Positions 1 to 7,734 of a DNA stretch of 43,708 nt are shown here, piece by piece. Source of the stretch: an uncultured Alphaproteobacteria bacterium (lineage in GTDB: Bacteria; Pseudomonadota; Alphaproteobacteria; UBA8366; JADFVY01); the NCBI GenBank assembly GCA_947259795.1, contig CAMYNJ010000159.1, forward strand, positions 1 to 43,708, read 5' to 3'. The notes under the pieces are model-generated. The model searched no databases. It saw nothing but the letters and a program-made list of their open reading frames with translations, and was not told the DNA's origin. How positions within the stretch are numbered: position 1 is the stretch's first letter; each line of letters starts with the position of its first letter. Made by a program: the position numbers and the translations under genes.

Positions 1-1035
1 CGCCCCGTCGGGCAGCATCGCCACCATCGCGGCCTGGCTTGCCTTGCGTTCCGCAGCCGCGGCGAGGTTGTTGTGCACCGCGCTTTCCGCCAGCCGCTGC
101 AGGCGCGGGTCGATCGTCGTGCGGACGATCAGGTCGCCGCCGTCATGGCTGATATAGTCCTGCGCGCGGTCCAGCACCCAGTCGGCGAAATAGCGCGACT
201 GGCCACCCATCCTGTCGCTGTGCAGGACGGCGCGGCGCGACTTGGCGGCGTCGGCCTGCGCCTCGGTCAGCCAGCCCGCCTCGACCATGCTTTGCAGCAC
301 CTGCGCCGCGCGCCCGTCGGCGAGCGCCGGGTCGGACATGGGGTTGTAGCGCGATGGCGCCTTCAGGAGACCGGCCAGCATCGCCGCCTCGTAGGCCGTG
401 ACCTGTTTCGCCGGTTTGTTGAAATAGCGCCGCGCCGCGGCATCCACGCCGTAGGCGCCCTGGCCGAAATAGACCCGGTTCAGATAGATCGTCAGGATCT
501 GGTCCTTGCCGAAGCGCTGCTCCAGCCAGAAGGCCAGCAGCAGTTCCTGGACCTTGCGCCGGATCGTGCGGTCGGACGACAGGAACAGGTTCTTGGCCAG
601 TTGCTGGCTGATCGTGCTGCCGCCGCTACGCACCTTGCCGGCCCACAGGTTGGTCCAGACCGCGCGGGCGATGCCGACCGGGTCCACACCAGCATGGTCA
701 TAGAATCGGCGATCCTCGACCGCCAGCACGGCGCGCGGCAGATGCGGCGGCAGCTCGTGCAACTGCACCGCGACGCCGTAGAGTTCGCCGTAATGGGCCA
801 GCACCGTGCCGTCGGCCGCCTGGATGGTCACGGTCGGCGCGCGCTTGCCGGCCGCTTTCTCGAGATGTTCGATGCCCGGCAGGTCATAGGCGTACCAGGC
901 GACGACAGCCGCGAGGCCCACCGCCGCCCAAACTCCCATCGCCAGGCCATAGCCGATCGCGCGCGCGAGCCAGGAACGCTTGCTGCGTGGCGGCGGGGAG
1001 GTTTTCCTGCTTTTCGTGCTTTTTCGGCCTGCCAT
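1..1035 (-). CDS. Class A penicillin-binding protein (PBP1A family), N-terminal 345 residues, cut by window edge
   Basis: This is a bifunctional peptidoglycan synthase of the inner membrane, with a glycosyltransferase (GT51) domain followed by a transpeptidase. Only the N-terminal part is in the window and the frame is open at base 1. A basic, Ser/Lys-rich cytoplasmic tail (residues 1-21) is followed by a membrane anchor at about 22-47. The GT51 domain spans roughly 65-240. It shows the catalytic Glu in AVEDRRFYDHAG (E107), the GGSTISQQLAKN motif, the second Glu in RRKVQE (E164) and IYLNRVYFGQGAYG. The last residues (IVRTTIDPRLQRLAE) are the linker leading into the transpeptidase domain, whose SxxK lies off the window. 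The ATG start at 1035 is the first in-frame ATG before the basic tail. The gene is divergent from irr. PBP1A or PBP1C subtype cannot be decided without the C-terminus, but PBP1A is more likely. Confidence 0.93.
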   Translation of the reverse strand, partial: MAGRKSTKSRKTSPPPRSKRSWLARAIGYGLAMGVWAAVGLAAVVAWYAYDLPGIEHLEKAAGKRAPTVTIQAADGTVLAHYGELYGVAVQLHELPPHLPRAVLAVEDRRFYDHAGVDPVGIARAVWTNLWAGKVRSGGSTISQQLAKNLFLSSDRTIRRKVQELLLAFWLEQRFGKDQILTIYLNRVYFGQGAYGVDAAARRYFNKPAKQVTAYEAAMLAGLLKAPSRYNPMSDPALADGRAAQVLQSMVEAGWLTEAQADAAKSRRAVLHSDRMGGQSRYFADWVLDRAQDYISHDGGDLIVRTTIDPRLQRLAESAVHNNLAAAAERKASQAAMVAMLPDGA

Positions 1036-1249
1036 ACCGCAATATATAGCGGCTTCAGGCGGGTTTGGGACTGGGAAATTACCATATTATGTGGGTTTAT
1101 CGGTCATACGGGTTTAATTGCCGCAAATTGTTTTTGTTCCAAAGAATCGGCCATGCTATTGTTTATTGGCTGTTTTCGGTTTATATGAACGTTGCTTGAC
1201 GGGCGCCGAAACAATCAAGAGGCCCGGCAATTCACGGGTTGGAGAGCAG

Positions 1250-1666
1250 ATGGATAGTTCAGTTCGTCCCTATAGCCAGGTGTACGATACCTTGCGCAAC
1301 GTGGGCCTCAGGCCGACGCGGCAGCGTCTGGGCCTTGCGCGCCTGCTGTTCGATAACGGCAATCGTCATGTGACCGCGGAGCAGCTTCATGCAGAAGCCG
1401 CCAACGCCAACCTTCGCGTCTCGCTGGCGACCATCTACAATACGCTGAACCAGTTTACCGGCGCGGGTCTGATGCGCGAGGTCGTGGTCGAGCCGGGGCG
1501 TTCCTATTTCGACACCAACACCAGCGACCATCATCACTTCTTCCATGAAGACACCGCTGAACTGCAGGATATTCCAGGCGATGCAATCTCGGTCAGCGCG
1601 GTGCCCGAACCGCCCGCGGGAACCCGCGTGAAGCGAGTCGACATCATCGTGCGGATCAAGGGATAA
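1250..1666 (+). CDS. irr: Irr, heme-responsive Fur-family iron regulator
   Basis: This 138-residue Fur-superfamily protein has an N-terminal winged helix (about 10-85; GLRPTRQRLGLARLLF and SLATIYNTLNQF are the DNA-recognition part) and a short C-terminal dimerisation domain. The HHH triplet at residues 94-96 in SDHHHFFHED is the heme/metal site typical of alphaproteobacterial Irr rather than Fur, Zur or PerR. The N-terminal Cys-Pro heme regulatory motif of Bradyrhizobium Irr is absent, as in many other Irr proteins. Irr acts when iron or heme is scarce, binding iron control elements. The ATG at 1250 is chosen because the Fur fold starts right after it and GGAG lies about 6 bases upstream; an upstream in-frame ATG at 1118 would add an unrelated stretch. 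The next gene downstream is a rubrerythrin with an Irr-box-like site, which fits the assignment. Confidence 0.9.
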   Translation: MDSSVRPYSQVYDTLRNVGLRPTRQRLGLARLLFDNGNRHVTAEQLHAEAANANLRVSLATIYNTLNQFTGAGLMREVVVEPGRSYFDTNTSDHHHFFHEDTAELQDIPGDAISVSAVPEPPAGTRVKRVDIIVRIKG

Positions 1667-1708
1667 GGCCTGCCAGACAGCGCGCGGCACCGTCCATGAA
1701 CTTTCTTC

Positions 1709-1757
1709 TTTAAAATGATTCTAATCTGTTGACAGCCCCTCCGTCATTTGCTTTATA
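1709..1757 (+). promoter_or_regulatory. Irr-box-like palindrome next to a candidate promoter for the rubrerythrin gene
   Basis: TTAAAATGATTCTAA (1710-1724) is an imperfect palindrome that differs at one base from the TTAGAA-N3-TTCTAA form of the iron control element bound by Irr. Five bases further on is a perfect -35 hexamer TTGACA (1729-1734). TTTATA follows after 17 bases (1752-1757) as a weak -10. The site is upstream of the -35, so Irr could act positively or negatively. The motif match is seen in the sequence; binding by the adjacent irr product is inferred. Confidence 0.5.
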
Positions 1758-1852
1758 GGGTCCATCGGGGGTTGCGGCCACGAGGTACTACCCCCCTCCA
1801 CCCCGCTGCCGGCAAACGGCCGGCCGCACAAGCCACATGACAGGAGGATCTG

Positions 1853-2272
1853 ATGTCTCTTAAAGGCAGCAAAACCGAACAGAATCTGAAAGACGCCTTC
1901 TCGGGCGAAAGCCAGGCGAACCGCCGCTATCTCTATTTCGCGCAGAAGGCCGACGTAGAGGGCTACAACGATGTCGCCGCGGTGTTCCGCTCGACCGCCG
2001 AGGGCGAGACCGGCCATGCGCACGGCCATCTCGAATATCTCGAGGAGACCGGCGACCCGGCGACCGGCGAGCCGATCGGCGCCACCGACGCCAACCTGAA
2101 GGCCTCGATCGCGGGCGAAACCCACGAATACACCGACATGTATCCGGGCATGGCAAAGACCGCCCGCGACGAGGGCTTCGACGAGATCGCCGACTGGTTC
2201 GAGACCTTGGCGAAAGCCGAGAAGAGCCACGCCGGACGCTTCCAGAAGGCGCTCGACACCCTCGACGCATAA
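1853..2272 (+). CDS. rbr: Short rubrerythrin (diiron peroxidase without rubredoxin domain)
   Basis: This cytoplasmic four-helix ferritin-like diiron protein of 139 residues belongs to a family that reduces hydrogen peroxide. Iron ligands are visible as E19 ([10 protein letters not shown]), E52 and H55 ([10 protein letters not shown]), E89/E92 ([11 protein letters not shown]) and E123/H126 ([10 protein letters not shown]). A classical rubrerythrin has a further C-terminal rubredoxin domain with two CxxC motifs. Here the protein ends straight after the ferritin-like bundle and contains no cysteine, so electrons must come from a separate donor. A strong AGGAGG precedes the ATG. The following Fe-S oxidoreductase and DUF3501 genes lie on the same strand and could be the partners. 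An Irr-like site upstream suggests iron control. Confidence 0.92.
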   Translation: MSLKGSKTEQNLKDAFSGESQANRRYLYFAQKADVEGYNDVAAVFRSTAEGETGHAHGHLEYLEETGDPATGEPIGATDANLKASIAGETHEYTDMYPGMAKTARDEGFDEIADWFETLAKAEKSHAGRFQKALDTLDA

Positions 2273-2291
2273 AGAGTCGAGAATCCACAGT

Positions 2292-2324
2292 GAGCCAGCG
2301 GGAGACTCCGTCTCCCGCTGGCTC
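2292..2324 (+). terminator. Perfect 15-bp stem hairpin between rubrerythrin and Fe-S oxidoreductase genes
   Basis: The arms GAGCCAGCGGGAGAC (2292-2306) and GTCTCCCGCTGGCTC (2310-2324) are perfect reverse complements around a TCC loop. The hairpin starts 20 bases after the rubrerythrin stop. It is not followed by a T-run, so it is more likely a 3'-end stabiliser or partial attenuator that raises rubrerythrin mRNA over the downstream genes than a full intrinsic terminator. Confidence 0.6.
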
Positions 2325-2381
2325 GCGCCACTGTCCGGAATCCCGGGCCCGCCCCGACAAGCATGACAGCAGGAAAACAAG

Positions 2382-3725
2382 ATGAGCGAAGGTAGCCTTG
2401 AAGCGCCGGTCCGCCACCCGATTGCCTGGCAGGACCCCGATTTCTACGACGAGGAGAAACTCGACGCGGAACTGCGGCGGGTGTTCGACATCTGTCACGG
2501 TTGCCGCCGCTGCTTCAATCTGTGCGATTCCTTCCCCAGACTGTTCGACCTGATCGATGCGTCGGAAACCGAAGAGCTGGACAGTGTCGACAGCAAGGAC
2601 TTCAAGCCCGTGGTCGATGCTTGCACGCTGTGCGACATGTGCTTCATGACCAAGTGCCCTTACGTGCCGCCGCATGAATTCAACCTGGATTTTCCACATC
2701 TGATGCTGCGCTACCGCGCTGTCGAGCATGCCAGGGGCATGACCGGCTTCATGGAGCGCCAGCTCACCGAAACCGACCGCAACGGCAAGCTTGCCCGGAT
2801 CGCGCCGGCGATCGCCAACTGGGCGTCGGATGAGAAGAACCGGCTGACCCGCCCGGTTATGGAAAAGGTCACCGGCGTGCATCGCGACGCGGCGCTGCCT
2901 AAATTCCACGGTAAGACACTGACCGCCCGGGCCAAATCCGACAGGCTGGAGGTCAACAAGGACGCGCCGGCCTATGGCCGCAAGGCGGTGATCTACGCCA
3001 CCTGCTTCGTCAACTACAATAACCCCGAAATCGGCGAAGCTGCGCGGCGCGTGCTGGCCCACAACGGCGTCGAGACCGAAATCGTCTATCCCGGCTGCTG
3101 CGGCATGCCGCAGCTCGAACAGGGCGACCTGGCGCGGGTCGCCGGCAATGCCGGAACCGTGGCCGGAGAACTGAAGCCATGGATAGACAAGGGCTACGAC
3201 GTCATCGCCTTGGTACCGTCCTGCGCCCTGATGCTGAAGTTCGAATGGCCGCTAATCGTAGCCGGCGATGACAATGTGACGGCACTGTCGGCGGCCACGT
3301 CCGATGTTACCGAGTACATCGTCGACGTCGCGAAGAAGGAAGGCCTCGCCGACGGACTGAAACCGCTCGACGGTGGAGTCGCCGTCCATCTTGCCTGTCA
3401 TGCCCGGGCCCAGAACATGGGCGCCAAGGCCGCCGAGTTGATGCGGCTGGTGCCTGAAGGCGACGTGGCGGTGATCGAGCGCTGCTCCGGTCATGGCGGT
3501 TCCTGGGGCGTGATGAAAAACAATTTTGAGACCGCGCTGAAGGTCGGCAAGACCACGGCGCGCAACGTGGCGAAGAGCGGCAAGCAATATGTCGCCTCCG
3601 AATGCCCGCTCGCCGGAACCCACATCATGCAGGGGATCGATCGCCTGGACGGCGACAAGCCCGAGATCGAACTGGCCTCGCATCCCGTCATGCTGTTCGC
3701 CCGCGCCTACGGGCTGGCGGACTGA
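2382..3725 (+). CDS. GlpC-like Fe-S oxidoreductase with two ferredoxin-type clusters and CCG domains
   Basis: This 447-residue protein resembles the electron-transfer subunit GlpC and heterodisulfide reductase subunits. The N-terminal part has two cysteine clusters: [11 protein letters not shown] (C38, C41, C44, C48) and [13 protein letters not shown] (C81, C84, C87, C92). The second has four rather than three residues before its last Cys. The C-terminal half has a CCG-type domain (PGCCGMP) and a second copy that has diverged to ERCSGHGG. No membrane segment is evident, so it is probably cytoplasmic or peripheral. It sits between rubrerythrin and DUF3501 on the same strand. Because that rubrerythrin lacks its own rubredoxin, a role as its electron donor is an attractive inference, but substrate and partner are not shown by the sequence. 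Confidence 0.85.
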   Translation: MSEGSLEAPVRHPIAWQDPDFYDEEKLDAELRRVFDICHGCRRCFNLCDSFPRLFDLIDASETEELDSVDSKDFKPVVDACTLCDMCFMTKCPYVPPHEFNLDFPHLMLRYRAVEHARGMTGFMERQLTETDRNGKLARIAPAIANWASDEKNRLTRPVMEKVTGVHRDAALPKFHGKTLTARAKSDRLEVNKDAPAYGRKAVIYATCFVNYNNPEIGEAARRVLAHNGVETEIVYPGCCGMPQLEQGDLARVAGNAGTVAGELKPWIDKGYDVIALVPSCALMLKFEWPLIVAGDDNVTALSAATSDVTEYIVDVAKKEGLADGLKPLDGGVAVHLACHARAQNMGAKAAELMRLVPEGDVAVIERCSGHGGSWGVMKNNFETALKVGKTTARNVAKSGKQYVASECPLAGTHIMQGIDRLDGDKPEIELASHPVMLFARAYGLAD

Positions 3726-3747
3726 AGAGAGAACAAGGATATTGGAT

Positions 3748-4347
3748 ATGAACGTTATGACCGTGAAGACCGAGATCACCCGCGACGATGTCATGGACAT
3801 GGCCGAATATGGCGCGATCCGCAAGGAGCGCCGTCGTGAGATGATCGCCAAAAAAAAGCAGCGCCGCGTCGCCATCGGCCCCGATGCGCACGCGCATTTC
3901 GAGGATTACGACAGCATGTGGCTGCAGGTCCACGAGATGCTCTATATCGAAAAGGGTGGCGAGGATCAGCTCGTCGACGAACTGGCGGCCTACAATCCGC
4001 TGATCCCCAAGGGGCGCGAGCTGGTCTGCACGGTCCTGTTCGAGATCGACGACCCGGTCCGCCGCGCACGGGTGCTGGGCGGGCTGGGCGGCATCGAGGA
4101 AACCATGTTTTTGCGTGTCGACGGCGAGGAAATCATGGGCCAGGCCGAGGAAGACGTGGACCGCACCAGCGCCGCCGGCAAGGCGTCCTCGGTGCAGTTC
4201 ATCCACTTCCCCTTCACCGATGCGCAGGTGGAAAAATTCCGCAAGCCGGGCGCCGAGGTGATTGTCGGCTTTAAGCACCCGGCCTACGGCCACATGGTCC
4301 GCATCGCCGAGGAGACCCGTCAGGCGCTGGAGAGGGATTTCAGCTGA
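3748..4347 (+). CDS. DUF3501 family protein
   Basis: This 199-residue soluble protein belongs, as I recognise it, to the DUF3501 family, which has no established biochemical function. It starts 22 bases after the Fe-S oxidoreductase stop, so the two are probably cotranscribed. The N-terminal third is very basic (KERRREMIAKKKQRR), followed by FEDYDSMWLQVHEMLYIEKG. The rest is acidic, with VQFIHFPFTDAQVEKFRKPG near the end. No cysteine pairs, signal peptide or membrane segment is visible. The ATG at 3748 begins just before MTVKTEITRDDVMDMAEY and is preceded by an AAGGATATTGG stretch. The context (Irr, rubrerythrin, Fe-S oxidoreductase) suggests oxidative or iron stress, but that is inference only. 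Confidence 0.75.
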   Translation: MNVMTVKTEITRDDVMDMAEYGAIRKERRREMIAKKKQRRVAIGPDAHAHFEDYDSMWLQVHEMLYIEKGGEDQLVDELAAYNPLIPKGRELVCTVLFEIDDPVRRARVLGGLGGIEETMFLRVDGEEIMGQAEEDVDRTSAAGKASSVQFIHFPFTDAQVEKFRKPGAEVIVGFKHPAYGHMVRIAEETRQALERDFS

Positions 4348-4379
4348 CCGCTTCAACGTCGATCTGCACCGGGAGCCGA

Positions 4380-4395
4380 CTCCACGCAAGTGGAG
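4380..4395. terminator. Small GCAA-tetraloop hairpin between convergent genes
   Basis: CTCCAC (4380-4385), GCAA and GTGGAG (4390-4395) form a 6-bp stem with a GNRA loop in the 54-base gap between the convergent DUF3501 and acetyltransferase genes. There is no T-run on either strand, so a terminator role is only possible. Confidence 0.3.
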
Positions 4396-4401
4396 AAAGC
4401 G

Positions 4402-4986
4402 CTATCCGCCCCGAGGGTCGCCCTTTAGTATCCCGAAGGTCACATGGTCGCACCAGCGGCCGTTGATCTTCAGATATTCCCTTGCCAGGCCTTCCTCGCG
4501 GAAGCCGCATTTCAGCAGCAGGCCGCGGCTCGCCTCGTTGTTCGGCAGGCAGGCGGCCTCGACCCGGTGCAGCTGCAGCGGCCCGAAGGAATAGTCCAGC
4601 AGGCAGCGAACCGCCTCGCTCATATAGCCCTTGTGGGCATACGGCGCACCGATCCAGTAACCGAGGCTGCCCGTGCGCGCCACGCCCAGGCGGACGTTCG
4701 ACAGGGTGATCCCGCCCAGCAACGCGCCGTCCTCGCATCCGAAAATCAGGAAACCGTAGCCGGTTTCGGCGCGCCATTCGTCCCGGATCTGGAGGCGCCG
4801 CCGGTGGAACGCGGCGGCCGTGCAGCCATCCGGCGGCCAGGTTGGCTCCCAAGGCTGCAGGAAGGCTTCGCTGGCCTTCCTTAATCCCACCCAGGCGGCG
4901 GCGTCGCGGGTCGCGGGCGGGCGCAACAGAACCCCCGGGCCTTTAAGGACGATACTGGATATCGCGTTGCGGAACAGCGGCCACAT
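4402..4986 (-). CDS. GNAT acetyltransferase, RimJ/RimL type
   Basis: This 194-residue GNAT protein has the RimJ/RimL/ribosomal-protein N-acetyltransferase layout. A start segment with GPGVLLRPPATRDAAAW is followed by the core strand GYWIGAPYAHKGYMSEAV, which forms the acetyl-CoA pyrophosphate loop (Q/RxxGxG-type, here AHKGYMSEA). The signature HRVEAACLPNNEASRGLLLKCGF and a final LKINGRW complete the fold. It transfers acetyl from acetyl-CoA to an amine, usually a protein N-terminus; the exact substrate cannot be read. It is the last gene of the long minus-strand array that begins at ctaC, lying 18 bases after the M16 peptidase. The same pairing is common next to alphaproteobacterial cytochrome oxidase clusters. 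Confidence 0.85.
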   Translation of the reverse strand: MWPLFRNAISSIVLKGPGVLLRPPATRDAAAWVGLRKASEAFLQPWEPTWPPDGCTAAAFHRRRLQIRDEWRAETGYGFLIFGCEDGALLGGITLSNVRLGVARTGSLGYWIGAPYAHKGYMSEAVRCLLDYSFGPLQLHRVEAACLPNNEASRGLLLKCGFREEGLAREYLKINGRWCDHVTFGILKGDPRGG

Positions 4987-5004
4987 GGTCCCCGGCTCAG
5001 GCTC

Positions 5005-6264
5005 TCAGGCGGAAAGCCGCTCGGCAAAGCGGTCATAGGGCATCATGCGCCCCAAAGGCCCAATCGCGGCCAGCGACGGGCGGCCGGTGAAAATCCGCTT
5101 CGTCACGCGGCGCACCGCTTCGGCATCGACCGCGTCGATCCGCGCCACGATCTCGTCGATGGGCAGCGGCCGGCCGAAGATCAGCATCTGTTCGCCAAGC
5201 TGTTCGGCGCGCGATGACGTCGATTCAAGCGACATCAGGGTTCCGGCCTTTAGCTGGTTGCGAGCACGGCGCACTTCGTCGTCATCCAGGCTGGCCGCCA
5301 GCCGCAGGATCTCGTCGGACAGCACCGGCATCAATTCTTCGATCTCCTCCTCGCCGGTCCCGGCATAGATGCCGTACAAGCCGCAATCGGAATAGCTCGA
5401 ACAATAGCTGTGGATCGAATAGACCAGCCCGCGGCGTTCGCGGATTTCCTGGAACAGGCGAGACGACATGCCGCCGCCGAACAGGGCCGACATCACGTTC
5501 AAGGCATAGATGTCGGGGTCGTGCATCCCGACACCCGGGAATCCGACCGTCAGATGCACCTGTTCCAGCTCGCGGTCTTCCAGATAAGCACCGCCACCAT
5601 AGTCCGCCGCCGCGTCGCCCAGCGACCGCCGGTCGGGCAGGTCGCGGAACAGGTGGCGGGCCAGCGCGACCAGATGATCATGTTCGATCATCCCGGCGGC
5701 GGAAAGCACCATACTGCCGGCCCCATAGGCCTGGTCCATATAGCCCATGATGGCCTCGCGCGACATATTCCGCACCCGTTCGGCGTCGCCCAGCACGGGC
5801 CGTCCCAGTGGCTGATCGGGGAAGGCGGTGGCCTGGAAATGATCGAACACCACGTCGTCCGGCGTGTCATGCGCCTGGCCGATTTCCTGCAGCACGACGC
5901 TGCGCTCGCGGGCCAGTTCGCCCGGATCAAAGGTGGAATGCTGCAGGATGTCCGCCAGGATGTCGACCGCCAGCGGCGCGTCCTCCTTCAACACCTTGGC
6001 GTAATAGGCGGTATGTTCGCGCGAGGTATAGGCGTTCAGATGGCCGCCAACTTCCTCGATCTCAGCCACGATTTCCAGCGCCGAGCGGCGCTTCGTGCCC
6101 TTGAAGGCCATATGTTCCAGAAGATGGGCAACGCCGTTGATCTCGACCGGCTCGTTACGGGTGCCGGCATCGACGAAGACGCCGACCGAGACCGTTTCCA
6201 CCGCGTCCATCGTATGCGAAACGACGCGCAGGCCGTTTTCCAGGCTTGTCTGGCGGACGGTCAC
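5005..6264 (-). CDS. M16 family zinc metallopeptidase (mitochondrial processing peptidase-like)
   Basis: This 419-residue single-unit M16B peptidase resembles the beta subunit of mitochondrial processing peptidase. The inverted zinc motif HxxEH is present (H47, E50, H51 in HLLEHMAFKGT). The third ligand is a Glu near residue 127 in RSVVLQEIGQ. The C-terminal half carries the usual second domain, including the GGGMSSRLFQEIRERRGLVY segment. No signal peptide is visible, so it is probably cytoplasmic. It starts with GTG and overlaps the thrC stop (GTGA), so the two are translationally coupled. Bacterial members degrade peptides; the physiological substrate is not evident here. Confidence 0.92.
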   Translation of the reverse strand: MTVRQTSLENGLRVVSHTMDAVETVSVGVFVDAGTRNEPVEINGVAHLLEHMAFKGTKRRSALEIVAEIEEVGGHLNAYTSREHTAYYAKVLKEDAPLAVDILADILQHSTFDPGELARERSVVLQEIGQAHDTPDDVVFDHFQATAFPDQPLGRPVLGDAERVRNMSREAIMGYMDQAYGAGSMVLSAAGMIEHDHLVALARHLFRDLPDRRSLGDAAADYGGGAYLEDRELEQVHLTVGFPGVGMHDPDIYALNVMSALFGGGMSSRLFQEIRERRGLVYSIHSYCSSYSDCGLYGIYAGTGEEEIEELMPVLSDEILRLAASLDDDEVRRARNQLKAGTLMSLESTSSRAEQLGEQMLIFGRPLPIDEIVARIDAVDAEAVRRVTKRIFTGRPSLAAIGPLGRMMPYDRFAERLSA

Positions 6265-7667
6265 GCCCCCTCCTTCACCGTTACACGGTCACGGATATGC
6301 GCCATAACCGCCTCGAGCTCGTTGGGTAATAGGTGGTATCGCTCTTCGCGATCGAACAAATCGGCGAGGCGATCCGGCAACGCCGGATGAACGCCGGTCG
6401 CGCGCTCCACCGCATCCGGGAACTTCGCCGGATGCGCCGTGGCCATCGAGACCATCGGCGTGGCCGGGTAGCGGGCCCTGGCGCGGCCGGCCGCCACGCC
6501 GATCACGCTGTGCGGATCCAACAGCTCGCTGCTGGCGCGGTATTCGGCGTTGATCGCCTCCAGGGTCTGGGCATCGTCCAGCCTATGGCCGTCGAACAAT
6601 GCCTTGATGATCTTCATGCCGCCCTGCGGAATGGTCAGCCGGCCAGTCTTGCGGAAATCGATCATCGTTTTCATGACCACCGCGCCCTCGCGATCGCAGG
6701 CATCGAACAGCAACCGTTCGAAATTGCTCGAGACCTGGATGTCCATGCTGGGTGACAGCGAGGGCTCGATCCCTCGGGTCTCCATGACCCCGGTTTCCAT
6801 GAAACGGGTCAGGATGTCGTTACGGTTGGAGCCGATCACGAACTGGGCGACGGGCAGGCCCATTTTGTGCGCGGCATAGCCGGCATAGACATTGCCGAAA
6901 TTGCCCGTCGGCACGGCGAAACCGACGGGCCGGTCGGGCGCGCCCAATGCCAGGGCGGCGCGGAAATAGTAGACGATCTGCGCCATGATCCGCGCCCAAT
7001 TGATCGAATTCACCGCGCCGAGACGCATTTCCCGGCGGAAATCGATGGCACCGAACATCGCCTTCACAAGGTCCTGGCAGTCGTCGAAGCTGCCCTCGAT
7101 GGCGATGTTGTGGACATTGGCCGATGGCACCGTCGTCATCTGGCGGCGCTGCACGTCGGACACACGACCATGGGGATGCAGGATGAAGATGTCGATCGCC
7201 TCGCGGTCGCGGCAGGCTTCGATGGCCGCCGAGCCGGTATCGCCCGAGGTGGCGCCGACGATGGTCACGCGCTCGCCGCGCCGCGTCAGCACATGATCGA
7301 ACAGCCGACCCAGCAGCTGCAGCGCGACGTCTTTGAAGGCCAGGGTCGGCCCGTGGAACAGCTCCATGAGCCAGAAATTGTCGTCCAGTTGTTTCAACGG
7401 CACGGTGGCGGCATGATCGAATCCGGCATAGGCATCCCGCACCAGGCCGGTAAAGTCGTCCTCCTCGATGCGCCCGCCCAGGAAGGGCAGCATGATGCGG
7501 GCCGCCAGTTCGGCATAGGATAGCCCACGCATGGCGCGGATTTCGTCGGCGGCGAAGCGCGGCCAGGTCTCTGGAATATAGAGCCCGCCATCCGTGGCGA
7601 GCCCGGCCAGCAGGACCTCGTCGAATTCCAGGATCGGGGCTTCGCCCCTTGTGCTGATATAGCGCAC
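6261..7667 (-). CDS. thrC: Threonine synthase
   Basis: This PLP enzyme converts O-phosphohomoserine to threonine and phosphate in the cytoplasm, the last step of threonine synthesis. The N-terminal signature RYISTRGEAPILEF is followed by LATDGGLYIPE. The PLP-binding lysine K112 lies in HGPTLAFKDVALQLLG, and the phosphate/PLP loop appears as VGATSGDTGSAA. The size of 468 residues fits the long proteobacterial and yeast type. I chose the GTG at 7667 because family homology begins exactly there; the frame stays open upstream but reads as unrelated sequence. The stop overlaps the GTG of the M16 gene (GTGA). The gene lies 67 bases downstream of the M32 carboxypeptidase and belongs to the oxidase-linked array. 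Confidence 0.93.
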   Translation of the reverse strand: MRYISTRGEAPILEFDEVLLAGLATDGGLYIPETWPRFAADEIRAMRGLSYAELAARIMLPFLGGRIEEDDFTGLVRDAYAGFDHAATVPLKQLDDNFWLMELFHGPTLAFKDVALQLLGRLFDHVLTRRGERVTIVGATSGDTGSAAIEACRDREAIDIFILHPHGRVSDVQRRQMTTVPSANVHNIAIEGSFDDCQDLVKAMFGAIDFRREMRLGAVNSINWARIMAQIVYYFRAALALGAPDRPVGFAVPTGNFGNVYAGYAAHKMGLPVAQFVIGSNRNDILTRFMETGVMETRGIEPSLSPSMDIQVSSNFERLLFDACDREGAVVMKTMIDFRKTGRLTIPQGGMKIIKALFDGHRLDDAQTLEAINAEYRASSELLDPHSVIGVAAGRARARYPATPMVSMATAHPAKFPDAVERATGVHPALPDRLADLFDREERYHLLPNELEAVMAHIRDRVTVKEGA

Positions 7668-7734
7668 GCCGTGTTCCGTTCTAATTCGAAAACCGCCCCA
7701 AACTAACGACAGGGGCCCGCGCAAGCAAGGCGAG

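Noticed and set aside
73-1188. Long open frame on the plus strand (371 codons)
   Set aside because: It lies antisense to a clear class A PBP gene; the composition (His/Arg/Val rich) is that of a shadow frame in GC-rich DNA.
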